64,000 bases of DNA from Streptomyces sannanensis (GCF_039536205.1 NZ_BAAAYL010000001.1:1674001-1738000); one strand, 5' to 3'. Counted from the stretch's first letter, positions 46,665 through 61,102 are shown. The notes: generated from the letters alone by a model not told the origin. Translations and numbers: made by a program.

Positions 46665-47162
46665 ATGAAGTCGATCGACGAGCAGGACATCCGCGCATCG
46701 TTCATCAACTGCTCCAAGGGCGAGGCCAAGCGTCTGACGGTGCCACGGGATCTGGCGGAGACGCCCTGGGACGACCTGGATTTCCTGGGGTGGCGCGACC
46801 CCGGCGCGCCGGACCGCAGCTACATCGTCACCGAAGGCGACAACGGCCGGCTCATCGGCGTGGCGCTCCGCTTCCCCTCCAACCAGCGCGGCTATCTGCA
46901 CCGCAGCATGTGCTCCCTGTGCCTGACCACACATCCCGGCAACGGCGTCTCCCTGATGACCGCCCGCAAAGCGGGCCTGGCCGGTCGGGAGGGCAACTCG
47001 GTCGGCGTCTACATCTGCACCGACCTGGCCTGCTCCCTGTACGTACGCGGGAAGAAGACCCCGGCACCCGGAGGCCGCTTCGAGGAGTCCCTCACGGTCG
47101 AGGAGCAGATCGAACGCACCAGGACCAAGCTGTCCGCCTTCGTGGACAAGCTCTTCGTATGA
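46665..47162 (+). CDS. FBP-domain protein (EF-G-binding type)
   Basis: 165 residues from ATG at 46665. The treble-clef zinc motif CSLCLTTHPG...YICTDLACS is the mark of the FBP family, which includes FusB-type proteins that bind elongation factor G and rescue ribosomes from fusidic acid. In Streptomyces these are common and their physiological role is uncertain. The N-terminal KSIDEQDIRASFINCSKGEAKRL is typical. Confidence 0.88.
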   Translation: MKSIDEQDIRASFINCSKGEAKRLTVPRDLAETPWDDLDFLGWRDPGAPDRSYIVTEGDNGRLIGVALRFPSNQRGYLHRSMCSLCLTTHPGNGVSLMTARKAGLAGREGNSVGVYICTDLACSLYVRGKKTPAPGGRFEESLTVEEQIERTRTKLSAFVDKLFV

Positions 47163-47174
47163 GCCGGCAAGGAC

Positions 47175-47648
47175 TTACCGAACCGGTCCCTGCTCATCGA
47201 TGACGACGGTGGGCGCCGACAAGAAGACATCGGCGTTCACCGGTCCGTAGGCGATGTTGAACGTGTCCAGCCAGTACGACCAGCCCCGCATCCCCGCTGC
47301 GCTGCTGAAACGGTAGTTGAGCTGCCAGCGCACCCATTGGCCCGGCACGAGGCACACTGCCGGAGGCCGCCGCGGCCGCGGAGGAATGGCGAACAGAGGC
47401 TGCACTCGAGGCAGGACCCGCAGCCGCCCGCCGGCCTCTCTCAGCTGCACGTCGACCCGGCTCGGCTCTTCCCGCCCCACACGCGGGGCGAACGCGTCTC
47501 GCTCGTGCATACGGACGACATGTGCGAAGGAGCACGGAAGCTGCGGGACGGTGAAGCCGACCGGGACCGCGTTTCTGCGAGCGGCGGCCTGTCCTCCTCG
47601 AGATGCCTTGGTCCAGGACGTCCTGATCCACTGGACGGTGACCTCCAC
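47175..47648 (-). CDS. Hypothetical protein
   Basis: 157 residues from GTG. I do not recognise a family. The C-terminal half (PGQWVRWQLNYRFSS, GWSYWLDTFNIAYGPVNADVFL) is rich in Trp/Tyr and reads as a real globular protein, and the start lies 27 bp from the VOC gene stop on the same strand, which suggests an operon. No signal peptide. Confidence 0.65.
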   Translation of the reverse strand: MEVTVQWIRTSWTKASRGGQAAARRNAVPVGFTVPQLPCSFAHVVRMHERDAFAPRVGREEPSRVDVQLREAGGRLRVLPRVQPLFAIPPRPRRPPAVCLVPGQWVRWQLNYRFSSAAGMRGWSYWLDTFNIAYGPVNADVFLSAPTVVIDEQGPVR

Positions 47649-47674
47649 AGCGCCTGCCTCTGCCGACCGATGCC

Positions 47675-48055
47675 TCAGGACCTGGCCACCCTCTCGGCAA
47701 TACCGCGCTCGACGCAGAACTCGTTGCCCTCAGGGGCCGCCATCACCGCCCAGCCGGTGCCGTCCGGCTTCCGCCGATCGGCCACCAGCGTGGCTCCGAG
47801 CGCGAGCAGCCGCTCGACCTCCTCGTCCCGGGTCCGGTCCTGCGGCTGCAGATCCAGGTGCACGCGATTCTTCACGGTCTTCGGATCGGGCACGGTGACG
47901 AACAGCAGCGCGACCCCCGGCGCGTGCACCAGCGCCTCCTCGTCCCCCGGCTCGTCGTCGTCGCCCAGCAGAGCGTCGAACACCTTGGCCCGGAAGCTGC
48001 CGAGTTCGTACGCGTCGGCGCAGTCGACGGGCACGTGCCGCACCAGAGAAGTCAT
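47675..48055 (-). CDS. VOC-family (glyoxalase-like) protein
   Basis: 126 residues from the ATG at 48055 (MTSLVRHVPVDCADAYELG); the longer open frame upstream lacks similarity. Ends with WAVMAAPEGNEFCVERG, a typical glyoxalase/dioxygenase C-terminal strand with its metal-type Glu. DRTRDEEVERLLALGATLVADRR is also characteristic. Substrate unknown. Confidence 0.88.
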   Translation of the reverse strand: MTSLVRHVPVDCADAYELGSFRAKVFDALLGDDDEPGDEEALVHAPGVALLFVTVPDPKTVKNRVHLDLQPQDRTRDEEVERLLALGATLVADRRKPDGTGWAVMAAPEGNEFCVERGIAERVARS

Positions 48056-48227
48056 GATCGCCACTATGTCCGCGGTGCAGCTCGGCCGTCCAGCGAGAAT
48101 CCCCGGAACGAGGCTTCGACAGCCTCTCGCCCAACGCGCCGGACGACGACCTGCCTGCTGGCCTGTGGCCGGTGCCGACAACCGGTGGCCGGTGCCGGTA
48201 CCGGCTTCCTTGTGATGCCATGAACCT

Positions 48228-48776
48228 GTGAACGGACCGACAGATGAGCCGGCGAACAGACAGCCGGGCGAACTCACCTACCCGGACGTGGGCAGCACCC
48301 GGAAGAACCACTGCCCTCCTGGGTTCCGGCCCTTGCAGGTACGTGTCCTGCTGGGGCACGGCCCCGAGGTCCAGCGTGCCGCCGGGAACGCCGTGCTGAC
48401 CTGGCGCATGCACCGGGCCGTCGGTGTCACGATCACCGCCGACGCCCCTGTGGCGGCTCCCGGGGTGCGGGTGGTGGTGGGACTCGCGGCGGGGCCGCTG
48501 CGCATCGAGGCCCCCTGCCTGGTGGTGTGGACCGTCACGGAAGAGCGTCGCACCGGATTCGCCTACGGCACGCTGCCCGGGCACCCCGAGTGCGGCGAGG
48601 AGTCCTTCGTCGTGGAAACCGCGGCCGACGGTGGCGTCCGGCTGACCGTGACCGCGTTCAGCCGCCCCGCGGCCTGGTGGGCCCGAGCCGCGGGACCGCT
48701 GGCCAGAGCGCTCCAGCGGGCGTACGCGCGCCGCTGCGGAAAGGTGCTGCGACGCCTCGCGACGTCGGCAGATTAG
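48228..48776 (+). CDS. DUF1990 family protein
   Basis: 182 residues from GTG. LTYPDVGSTR opens the domain, and GFRPLQVRVLLGHG, GFAYGTLPGHPECGEESFVVE and FSRPAAWWARAAGPLARALQ are DUF1990 (UPF0548) signatures. Function unknown; the fold is START-like in proposals I am aware of. Convergent with the VWA gene. Confidence 0.9.
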   Translation: MNGPTDEPANRQPGELTYPDVGSTRKNHCPPGFRPLQVRVLLGHGPEVQRAAGNAVLTWRMHRAVGVTITADAPVAAPGVRVVVGLAAGPLRIEAPCLVVWTVTEERRTGFAYGTLPGHPECGEESFVVETAADGGVRLTVTAFSRPAAWWARAAGPLARALQRAYARRCGKVLRRLATSAD

Positions 48777-48804
48777 CCGCCCGGCCCGCAGGCCGGCCGG
48801 GCGG
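48777..48804. terminator. Hairpin between convergent DUF1990 and VWA genes
   Basis: CCGCCCGGCC (48777-48786) pairs perfectly with GGCCGGGCGG (48795-48804), 8-base loop. It lies directly at the DUF1990 stop and 7 bp from the stop of the opposite gene, so it likely serves both. Confidence 0.75.
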
Positions 48805-48810
48805 AACACT

Positions 48811-49557
48811 TCAGGCAGAACCGACGATCCCCGCCGCCCTCGCCGCGGCCAGCCACGCCGGAAACTCGCCGACCAGCCGGTCGTAGAGTTCCGCGTCGGA
48901 GACGGCCCACGGATCCGCACCGGCGTGGAAGAAGCCGGCGTTGTCGACCGGCCGCTTCGCCGGGACGGCGAGTTCGTCGAGCTTGCGCAGAAAGTCGAAC
49001 TGCCTGCTGTGCGGGTCACCGAAGCCGATGAACTGCCAGAACAGAGGAAGCTTCGCCGCCTTGCACAGATAACGCTCCGCGGCGAGCTTGTTGATGGGAC
49101 CGCCGTCCGTCTGGAAGACAACCAGCGCGGGGGCGGTCGTCCCGCTGTCGAGGTAGTGGTCGATCACCGCGTCCATGGCCAGGTGATAGCTGGTCTTCCC
49201 CATGTGGCCGAGGCCGGCCACGATCTCTGCGACTCGCCCCCGGTGGTTCCTCAGGGCGATGTCGGTCTCCGCGTCGATGTCCGTCGAGAAGAAGACGACC
49301 GGCACCCGGCCGTCGTCATCGAGATGGGCGGACAGGCCGAGCACCCGGTCGGCGAGGGCCTGGACGCTGCCGTCCTTGTAGTACGCCTTCATCGAGCCGG
49401 AGTAGTCGAGGACGAGATAGACCGCGGCGCGCTGCCCGGCCGCGCCGTGCCGCTCCAGGAAGACGCCCGCGCTCTTGTAAAGGGAGACGAGCGCGGGCGC
49501 GGTCTCCTCCATCTTGCGGAGGCTGATCGCCGGATGACCTGTGGTCGTGGTGGACAT
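48811..49557 (-). CDS. VWA-domain protein, TerF/TerY-like
   Basis: 248 residues from ATG at 49557. A von Willebrand factor A fold with the metal site DYSGSMKAYY (DxSxS) and FQTDGGP. The N-terminus (ISLRKMEETAPALVSLYKSAGVFLER) is that of the tellurium-resistance-associated VWA proteins in Streptomyces. No other ter genes are in the window. Cytosolic, probably a scaffold. Confidence 0.9.
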   Translation of the reverse strand: MSTTTTGHPAISLRKMEETAPALVSLYKSAGVFLERHGAAGQRAAVYLVLDYSGSMKAYYKDGSVQALADRVLGLSAHLDDDGRVPVVFFSTDIDAETDIALRNHRGRVAEIVAGLGHMGKTSYHLAMDAVIDHYLDSGTTAPALVVFQTDGGPINKLAAERYLCKAAKLPLFWQFIGFGDPHSRQFDFLRKLDELAVPAKRPVDNAGFFHAGADPWAVSDAELYDRLVGEFPAWLAAARAAGIVGSA

Positions 49558-49624
49558 GAGTGCCGAGGTTACGCCACCGATGTCCAACCCAGCACGTCCA
49601 CAAGCCTGTTCCGGCGCTGGGCCA

Positions 49625-50005
49625 CTACGGCTGCTTGCCGCGCTCCAGTTCCTCGATGTCGGCCGGCATGGCGCCGGCGAGGTCGCGCTCGGACGCGTAG
49701 TACCGCTCGGCCCACTTGAGGGTGAGTGTGGGGTACGCCCAGGCCGCCCCGCCCTGCGCACCCTCGGCGTCCGATTGTGCCCGGCGGCGCATCTTCTCGG
49801 GCAACTTCCGGTGCTGCCCGAGGACTTCATGCCCGAGGACGTCACGCATCTGCCCGGGCTCCAGCAGATGACCGAGCCACAGTCGCAGTACGGGCCCATG
49901 CTTGAGCATTGCGCTGCCGATCGCGCTGCTGGTCCTGAAGACGTCGTCCCTGACGGCCGGCGGCGCGGCCTGACCCGTACGCCCCCGCCCGCGTTCCGTG
50001 GCCAA
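49625..50005 (-). CDS. Hypothetical protein
   Basis: 126 residues from a TTG; a start further in (MLKHGPVLRLW) is possible. Not recognised. WAYPTLTLKWAERYYASERDLAG reads like real protein sequence, and it lies 68 bp upstream of the VWA gene on the same strand. No signal or membrane segment. Confidence 0.55.
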   Translation of the reverse strand: MATERGRGRTGQAAPPAVRDDVFRTSSAIGSAMLKHGPVLRLWLGHLLEPGQMRDVLGHEVLGQHRKLPEKMRRRAQSDAEGAQGGAAWAYPTLTLKWAERYYASERDLAGAMPADIEELERGKQP

Positions 50006-50070
50006 CTCACCGGTCCCGCACGCCCGATCCGGATGAGCAACCAGGAGCGCCCACCCGTACGCTGTGCCGA

Positions 50071-50955
50071 ATGAAGCGTTCCTATTGGCCCATTTTCGCG
50101 CTCGCTCCCCTGGCGGCAGTCGCCTTCTACTTCGTCAGTCCGGCCACGCAGCCGGACGAGCCGCAGGCCGATGCGAAGAGTCAGAACGCGGCCACGCGGG
50201 CGATGGAGGAACTCAAGGAGGCCGAGGACCTGATAGCGGACCTGCCGCCCGGCCTCGCCGCCCCCGACAAGAAGGAGCTGGCGCGGCAGATCGTGGCGAC
50301 CGCGGAGAACTCCACGCGGAAGTGGAACACGCTGTACGGCCACATCGACGACGGCGGCGACGGGGACGGCTACTGCGGCGGGATCGTCGGTTTCTGCTCG
50401 GGCACCCTCGACATGCTGACCCTCGTCGAGTCCTACACGAAGGAGCACCCCGGCAACGGCCTGGCCGGCTACCTTCCCGCGCTGCGCAAGGTCAACGGCT
50501 CGGACTCGCACGAGGGGCTGGACCCCGGCTTCACCGCGGCATGGAAGAAGGAGAGCGAGATCCCCGCCTTCCGTGAGGCACAGGACGCGGCGGACAACTC
50601 CATGTACTTCAAGCCGGCCGTCGACCTCGCGAAGATGGACGGCCTGGGCACGCTCGGCCAGTTCATCTACTACGACGCGATGGTCCTGCACGGCCCCGGC
50701 ACCGAGCGGAACAGCTTCTACGAGATCCGCGAGCGCGTGATGGCCAAGGCCGACACCAAGGCGGAGGGCGGCGACGAGACGACGTACCTCAACGCCTTCC
50801 TGGACACCTGCCGCCAGGTGATGCAGGAGTCGAAGTCCGACCGCGAGACCAGCCGCATCGACACCGCCCAGCGGGTCTTCCTGCGCGACGGCAATCTGGA
50901 GCTGAAGGCGCCCCTGACCTGGCAGATGTACGGAGAAACGTTCCGCTCGGCCTGA
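50071..50955 (+). CDS. Chitosanase, glycoside hydrolase family 46
   Basis: 294 residues. Signal or anchor YWPIFALAPLAAVAFYFVS at the N-terminus. GH46 catalytic region: IVATAENSTRKWNTLYGHID with the acid Glu79, and DDGGDGDGYCGGIVGF with Asp97 18 residues on, the spacing known for this family. It cleaves beta-1,4 glucosamine chains of chitosan outside the cell. Missing the usual long secretion peptide AxA; it could stay membrane-bound. Confidence 0.92.
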   Translation: MKRSYWPIFALAPLAAVAFYFVSPATQPDEPQADAKSQNAATRAMEELKEAEDLIADLPPGLAAPDKKELARQIVATAENSTRKWNTLYGHIDDGGDGDGYCGGIVGFCSGTLDMLTLVESYTKEHPGNGLAGYLPALRKVNGSDSHEGLDPGFTAAWKKESEIPAFREAQDAADNSMYFKPAVDLAKMDGLGTLGQFIYYDAMVLHGPGTERNSFYEIRERVMAKADTKAEGGDETTYLNAFLDTCRQVMQESKSDRETSRIDTAQRVFLRDGNLELKAPLTWQMYGETFRSA

Positions 50956-51158
50956 AAAGGCCCCAACGCACGCTCCGGGGCGGCAACCACGCCGTCTCGG
51001 GCGCATGTAAACCAGGCCGCAGACGTGAGGTCGGTCACACTCCGCCGGTTCGGCGTGGCCGCGATTCCGGAGTGCACGCCTTCTGCCCGATTTGGGCGGC
51101 GATCGCGAGGCCTCCCGCCCCCATACCGCTTCGGCGCCGGATGTACGTTCACCTTCGA

Positions 51159-51190
51159 GGGGGCGACGCGATCGACAGACAGGCGCCCCC
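51159..51190 (+). promoter_or_regulatory. Hairpin in the leader of the PGRP gene
   Basis: GGGGGCG (51159-51165) pairs with CGCCCCC (51184-51190), followed by TTT. It lies 41-73 bp upstream of the ATG at 51232 and 203 bp after the chitosanase stop. It may be a terminator for read-through, or an attenuator. Confidence 0.45.
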
Positions 51191-51231
51191 TTTGCCCATT
51201 TTGAGGCGATTTGAAGGGTTCGAGGGGCCAT

Positions 51232-53520
51232 ATGAGATCTCGTCGGATATGGGCTACGGCCGCAGCCGTGGTGGCAGGGCTGTCCGGTGTGCTGGTGTTC
51301 CAAGGGGTGACCGGGAGCGGGGACGACGGCGTCACGGCCGACGGAAAGAGCGGGCCGGTCAAGGCCGACACCCGTTCGGCCGAGCTGCAGACGAGTGCGG
51401 ACGGGCACAGCGCATCACTCGCGCAGCGTGACACCGAGCCGTTCAGCATGCTGGGCGTGACCTGGACCCGGCCTGACGCGCGGATCAAGGGCACGGTCGA
51501 GGCCCGCACCCGCAGTGCCGAGTCCGGCACGTGGTCGTCCTGGCTGCGACTCGACGGCGACAGCGGGGAGGGCGAGTCCGGCGCCGAGCGCGGCGGCACC
51601 GAGCCCGCGTGGGTCGGCCCCTCGAACGGTGTGCAGGTACGCATCACCTCCGGTGGTACGAGCACCGGCAAACTGCCCGCGGGACTCCGGCTGGACATGG
51701 TCGACCCGGGCAAGGGCAAGGTATCGGCCATCGAACCGGCCGCGTTCGCCCTGGCGGACGAAACACCGGATCCGTCCCAGTCCCCGTCGAGCGAGCCGGC
51801 TCCCTCCGACCCCGCTACCGGCGAGCCGATCCCGCCGGATCCCGCACCGAGCGAGTCGGCGTCGGGCGAGCCCGCTCCCGCCGAGCCCACGCCGGGCGAG
51901 CCGGCCCCGTCGGATCCCGCACCGTCACCCAGCGACGCGTCCCCGGCGCCGACGGATTCCTCGAGCCCGCCCGCCACCCTGCCGCCCGCGCCGCCGTCGA
52001 CGATGCCGCAGCCGCCGGTCAAGTCCCGCGCGGAGTGGGGCGCCGACGAGTCGATCAGCCCGGAGGATCCCGGATACCTGCCCGGCGGCAAGGTCAAGGC
52101 AGTGGTCGTGCACCACACCGCCGAGTCCAACAACTACACCTGCGCCGACGGCCCGGCCGTGGTGCGCGGAATCTACGCGTACCACGTCAAGACGCTGGGC
52201 TGGAAGGACGTCGGCTACAACTTCCTCGTCGACAAGTGCGGCGTGGCCTACGAAGGCCGCAAGGGCGGTATCGACCGCCCGGTGATGGGCGCCCACGCGT
52301 ACGGCTTCAACTCGGAGACCGCCGGTATCTCGGTGCTCGGCACCTACACCGATGTCGCCCCGTCCCAGGCCGCGATGACCACGGTCGCCCGGATCGCCGC
52401 GTGGAAGCTCGGCCAGTACGGCGTGGACCCCAACGGCACCACCACCCTGACCGCGGGCGCCGACGGCACCAACTACTTCGGCAAGTCCTGGAAGCAGGGA
52501 ACTCAGATGAGCTTCCCGACGATCCACGGCCACCGCGACGGCTACAACACCCAATGCCCGGGCAACAGCTTCTACGCACAACTGCCCACCCTGCGCAGCT
52601 GGGCGGGCGGCCCGGTTGCCGGGCTCACCGTCAAGTCCGTCAGCGCCGCCAAGTCCGGCACGACGTACTACACCAAGTCGGCGGTCACGGTGAGCTGGTC
52701 GGCGACCACGCCGTCCTCGCTCATCAAGCAGTACGAACTGCTCGTCGACGGAAAGCCGGTGGCCACCGTGGCGGGCTCCGCCACCTCGGCCTCCACCAAC
52801 CTGGCCCTCGGCAGCCACAGCGTGGCCGTCCGCGCCACGCACTACTCGGGCAGGACGTCGACCAGCGCGGCCGGCACCGTGGTCGCGGAGGCCACCGCCC
52901 CCAGCTTCACCACCAAGCCGACCCTCTCCCTGCGCGCCGGCACCGTGAACACCACGGCCGTCCCGGTCACCCTGTCCTGGAAGGCCACCGACAACGTGGC
53001 CCTGAAGGAAGTACGCCTCACCGCCCCGGCCACCGGCACCTACGCGGCCACGACGACCAGCGCCGGACTGACCGCCAAGTCCGGCGTGGCCACGGCCTGG
53101 AACATGACCGCGTACGACATCGCGGGCAACACGGGCACGGCCACCGGCAGCTTCACACCGGTGATCCTCCAGGAGAGCGCCGCCACCAAGTCCGGCACCT
53201 GGAGCACCAAGTCGTCCACCAGCTACCTGGGCGGCGCGTCCTACTCCAGCGGAACCAAGAACGCCTCCCTCACGTGGACGTTCACCGGACGCTCGGCGGC
53301 CTGGGTGGTCTCCCGGGCCGCCACCTCGGGCCAGGCATACGTCTACGTCGACGGGGTCAAGGTCAGCACGGTCGACCTCAAGTCGACCACCACCAAGTTC
53401 CGCGACGCGATCTGGACCAAGACCTGGTCCACCAGTGCGAAGCACACCGTGAAGATCGTCGTCGTCGGCACTTCGGGACGCCCGACGGTCACCACCGACG
53501 GACTCGTCTACATCAAGTAG
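51232..53520 (+). CDS. Secreted peptidoglycan-recognition N-acetylmuramoyl-L-alanine amidase
   Basis: 762 residues from the ATG at 51232, with GAGGGG at 51222-51227. Signal WATAAAVVAGLSGVLVFQG. An N-terminal domain of about 170 residues (WTRPDARIKGTVEARTR) is followed by a Pro/Ser/Glu linker, then a PGRP/amidase_2 domain (SRAEWGADES, VVVHHTAESNNYTC, AHAYGFNSETAGISVLG, GHRDGYNTQCPG). The zinc ligands His, His, Cys are present, so amidase activity is expected. C-terminal Ig-like and Thr-rich domains (FTGRSAAWVVSRAATSGQAYVYVDG) may bind wall or polysaccharide. Confidence 0.93.
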   Translation: MRSRRIWATAAAVVAGLSGVLVFQGVTGSGDDGVTADGKSGPVKADTRSAELQTSADGHSASLAQRDTEPFSMLGVTWTRPDARIKGTVEARTRSAESGTWSSWLRLDGDSGEGESGAERGGTEPAWVGPSNGVQVRITSGGTSTGKLPAGLRLDMVDPGKGKVSAIEPAAFALADETPDPSQSPSSEPAPSDPATGEPIPPDPAPSESASGEPAPAEPTPGEPAPSDPAPSPSDASPAPTDSSSPPATLPPAPPSTMPQPPVKSRAEWGADESISPEDPGYLPGGKVKAVVVHHTAESNNYTCADGPAVVRGIYAYHVKTLGWKDVGYNFLVDKCGVAYEGRKGGIDRPVMGAHAYGFNSETAGISVLGTYTDVAPSQAAMTTVARIAAWKLGQYGVDPNGTTTLTAGADGTNYFGKSWKQGTQMSFPTIHGHRDGYNTQCPGNSFYAQLPTLRSWAGGPVAGLTVKSVSAAKSGTTYYTKSAVTVSWSATTPSSLIKQYELLVDGKPVATVAGSATSASTNLALGSHSVAVRATHYSGRTSTSAAGTVVAEATAPSFTTKPTLSLRAGTVNTTAVPVTLSWKATDNVALKEVRLTAPATGTYAATTTSAGLTAKSGVATAWNMTAYDIAGNTGTATGSFTPVILQESAATKSGTWSTKSSTSYLGGASYSSGTKNASLTWTFTGRSAAWVVSRAATSGQAYVYVDGVKVSTVDLKSTTTKFRDAIWTKTWSTSAKHTVKIVVVGTSGRPTVTTDGLVYIK

Positions 53521-53534
53521 GGCCGAACCGACAC

Positions 53535-53590
53535 CACGGCGCCTGCCCTCCCTGCGGTCCGGTCGGGGACGGGGGAAGGCAGGCGCCGTG
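53535..53590. terminator. Terminator between the PGRP gene and gltD
   Basis: CACGGCGCCTGCC (53535-53547) is perfectly complementary to GGCAGGCGCCGTG (53578-53590). Loop of 30 bases. It starts 15 bp after the amidase stop and faces gltD from the other side. Confidence 0.8.
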
Positions 53591-53657
53591 TTCCTGCGGG
53601 AGGCCCGGAGAGTGCCCCGGGCCGACCGCCCGTACGACGCTGTACGGGACGTGTGAA

Positions 53658-53708
53658 GGTCGGACCGTCATTGCGGTCGGACCGTCAGTGTGGTCAGACC
53701 GTCAGTGC
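53658..53708. repeat. 17-bp tandem repeat x3 at the gltD stop
   Basis: GGTCGGACCGTCATTGC (53658-53674), GGTCGGACCGTCAGTGT (53675-53691), GGTCAGACCGTCAGTGC (53692-53708). The third copy includes the gltD stop; on the coding strand its TGA corresponds to CGA in the other two copies. Each unit includes the near-palindrome GGTCNGACC. Confidence 0.85.
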
Positions 53709-55146
53709 GCGGTCCGTCGGACGAATCGGGGCCGGCAGGGCGCTGGCGCCGGTCAGGTAGCGGTCCACGCCTCGTGCCGCGGAGCGGCCCTCGGCGATGG
53801 CCCACACGATCAACGACTGGCCACGGCCCGCGTCACCGGCGACGAACACGCCGTCGACGTTCGTCGCGAAGTCGCCGTCGCGCGCGACGTTGCCGCGCTC
53901 GTCGAGCTCCAGGCCGAACTGGGCGACCAGGCCGTTCCGGACGTCCGTGCCGGTGAACCCCATGGCGAGGGTGACCAGCTGGGCGGGGATCCTGCGCTCG
54001 GTTCCCGGCTTCCGGTTCAGCTTGCCGTCGACGAACTCGACCTCGGCCAGGTGCAGCCACTGGACGTTGCCGTCCTCGTCGCCCTCGAAGTGGGTGGTGG
54101 AGACGGAGTAGACCCGCTCGCCGCCCTCCTCATGGGCCGAGGTGACCTTGTAGAGCATCGGGAAGGTCGGCCAGGGCTGGTTGGCGTTCCGCTCGTCGCC
54201 CGGCCGGGGCATGATCTCCAGCTGGGTGACGGACAGCGCGCCCTGGCGGTGGGCCGTACCGACGCAGTCCGCGCCGGTGTCGCCGCCGCCGATGACGACG
54301 ACGTGCTTGCCCTCCGCGGTGATCGGCGAGGTCACGTAGTCGCCCTCGACCACCTTGTTGGCGAGCGGCAGGTACTCCATCGCCTGGTGGACGCCGTTCA
54401 GCTCGCGGCCGGGGACGGGCAGGTCGCGGGCGGTCGTCGCACCGGCGGCGACGACGACGGCGTCGAACCGCTTGCGCAGGTCGGGCGCCGTCAGGTCACG
54501 GCCGATCTCGATGCCCGTACGGAACTTCGTACCCTCCGCGCGCATCTGCTCGATACGGCGGTTGATGTGCCGCTTCTCCATCTTGAACTCGGGGATGCCG
54601 TAGCGCAGCAGACCGCCGATGCGGTCGGCCCGCTCGTACACGACCACGGTGTGGCCGGCCCGGGTCAGCTGCTGGGCGGCGGCCAGGCCGGCCGGGCCCG
54701 AGCCGATGACGGCGACGGTCCTGCCGGACAGGCGCTCCGGGATCCGCGGCGCGACATCGCCGTTGTCCCAGGCCTTGTCGATGATCGAGACCTCGACGTT
54801 CTTGATGGTGACGGCGGGCTGGTTGATGCCGAGCACGCACGCCGCCTCGCACGGAGCGGGGCACAGGCGGCCGGTGAACTCCGGGAAGTTGTTGGTGGCG
54901 TGGAGACGCTCGCTCGCGGCCTGCCAGTCCTCGCGGTAGGCGTAGTCGTTCCACTCGGGGATCAGGTTCCCCAGGGGACAGCCGTTGTGGCAGAACGGGA
55001 TGCCGCAGTCCATGCACCGGCCGGCCTGCTTGCCGATGACCGGCAGCAGGGAGCCGGGAACGTAGACCTCGTTCCAGTCCTTGACGCGTTCGGCCGCGGG
55101 GCGGGTCTTGGCGACTTCGCGCCCGGTGGTCAGGAAGCCCTTGGGG

Positions 55147-55154
<8 letters not shown>
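53694..55154 (-). CDS. gltD: Glutamate synthase (NADPH) small subunit
   Basis: 486 residues, ATG. N-terminal iron-sulfur cysteines ([29 protein letters not shown]), then FAD site [17 protein letters not shown] and NADPH site [17 protein letters not shown]. The C-terminal [22 protein letters not shown] is typical. Passes electrons from NADPH to the large subunit. It overlaps the end of gltB by 8 bp, so the two are coupled. Confidence 0.97.
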
Positions 55155-59829
<4,675 letters not shown>

Positions 59830-60085
59830 CGGCTCTCCCGTCGTCGTCGTGGCATGTGGGGGTGCCGAGGGACGACGTTGGCCCTCTGCGAAATTTGTCC
59901 GTGCACGTCACATGATGGGGCAATTGCCGGGAACCGGATAGTCCATTCCAGCATGCGGACGTTGCTGGTGGGGGAAGGGTGCGACAGGCGGGCGACACTG
60001 CCCACGGCGCCTGACAGTCATGCCCGGCAGCCACGATCCCGAAACCACTGAGTAACGAAGTGGTTGTGCAGGCGCCCGCATGGTG

Positions 60086-60817
60086 TCACCCCACAGCGAT
60101 GCCGAACAAGGTCCCCAGGACATATGTCACACCCGCGGCCGCGCCACCCAGCGCGAGCTGGCGCAGCCCGCTGAACCACCAGGAGCGCGCGGTGACCTTC
60201 GCGACCAGCGCACCGCAGGCGAAGAGCCCGAGGAGCGCCAGCGCCACGGCCGGCCACAGGGCCGTGGCACCCAGCAGATACGGCAGTACGGGCAGGAGGG
60301 CGCCCAGCGCGAACGAGCCGAACGACGACACGGCGGCGACCAGCGGCGACGGCAGGTCGTCCGGGTCGATGCCGAGCTCTTCGCGCGCATGGATCTCCAG
60401 CGCCAGCTCGGGGTCCCTGGAGAGCTGCGTCGCCACCTCGCGGGCGAGCTCGGGCTCGACGCCGCGCGACACGTAGAGGGCCGCCAGCTCCTCCATCTCG
60501 TCCACCGGGTGCTTGCGCAACTCCCGCCGCTCGACATCGAGTTCGGCCTGGACGAGCTCGCGCTGCGAGGCGACGGAGGTGTACTCGCCGGCCGCCATGG
60601 AGAAGGCGCCCGCGGCGAGTCCGGCGAGACCCGTGATGACGATGGTCTGCTGCGAGACCTGACCACCCGCCACACCGGTCATCAGAGCCAGATTGGAGAC
60701 CAGTCCATCCATCGCGCCGAACACGGCGGGGCGAAGCCAGCCGCCGTTGACGTCCCGGTGGGAGTGGTTGTCCCGGTGCGCCTCGTGAAGCGCCGCCTCG
60801 GTGTCGATGATTGCCAC
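60086..60817 (-). CDS. VIT1/CCC1-family transporter
   Basis: 243 residues from the GTG at 60817, with GGGGAG upstream. Hydrophobic segments GAMDGLVSNLALMTGV, TIVITGLAGLAAGAFSMAAGEYTS, and three C-terminal ones (ALGALLPVLPYLLG, LWPAVALALLGLFACGALV, ALGGAAAGVTYVLG) give the five-helix VIT1 layout, with a cytosolic insert (HPVDEMEELAALYVSRGVEPE) that in homologues binds metal. Probably moves Fe(II) or Mn(II). Confidence 0.93.
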   Translation of the reverse strand: MAIIDTEAALHEAHRDNHSHRDVNGGWLRPAVFGAMDGLVSNLALMTGVAGGQVSQQTIVITGLAGLAAGAFSMAAGEYTSVASQRELVQAELDVERRELRKHPVDEMEELAALYVSRGVEPELAREVATQLSRDPELALEIHAREELGIDPDDLPSPLVAAVSSFGSFALGALLPVLPYLLGATALWPAVALALLGLFACGALVAKVTARSWWFSGLRQLALGGAAAGVTYVLGTLFGIAVG

Positions 60818-61025
60818 AACTCTCCCCTTCTCCAGGGCCGCGCAGTCGGCCCTACTCCCCCTCAACACCCTCGAAAATACGCACGATGTAAGGACCGCGC
60901 CAGCAAGGCAGGCCGTACTTACCCAGCACTCGCGCGCTCATTCGTGCATTCCCCACGCCCAAATGTTCACCCGGCTGACAGACGCGTCCCATGGGTCACA
61001 TGTGGCACAGATGCATCGACAAGCC

Positions 61026-61102
61026 CTCCCCCAAGCTCTCGGCTCCTCCCCCGCTCTCGGCTCCGCTCGAGCGGGGGGACCCCCAGGGCAGGGGGCACCC
61101 CC
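61026..61102. repeat. Palindromic elements upstream of the first ADP-ribosylglycohydrolase
   Basis: CTCCCCCAAGCTCTCGGCTC, then CTCCCCCGCTCTCGG and GAGCGGGGGGACCCCC, AGGGCAGGGGGCACCCCCA. At least two hairpin-forming units, ending 22 bp before the ATG at 61125. An RNA hairpin here could occlude the start of the operon. Confidence 0.7.

Noticed and set aside
50956..51231. c-di-AMP (ydaO-type) riboswitch before the PGRP gene
   Set aside because: Actinobacterial wall-hydrolase genes often have one, but the conserved core is not visible here; only a simple hairpin is present.
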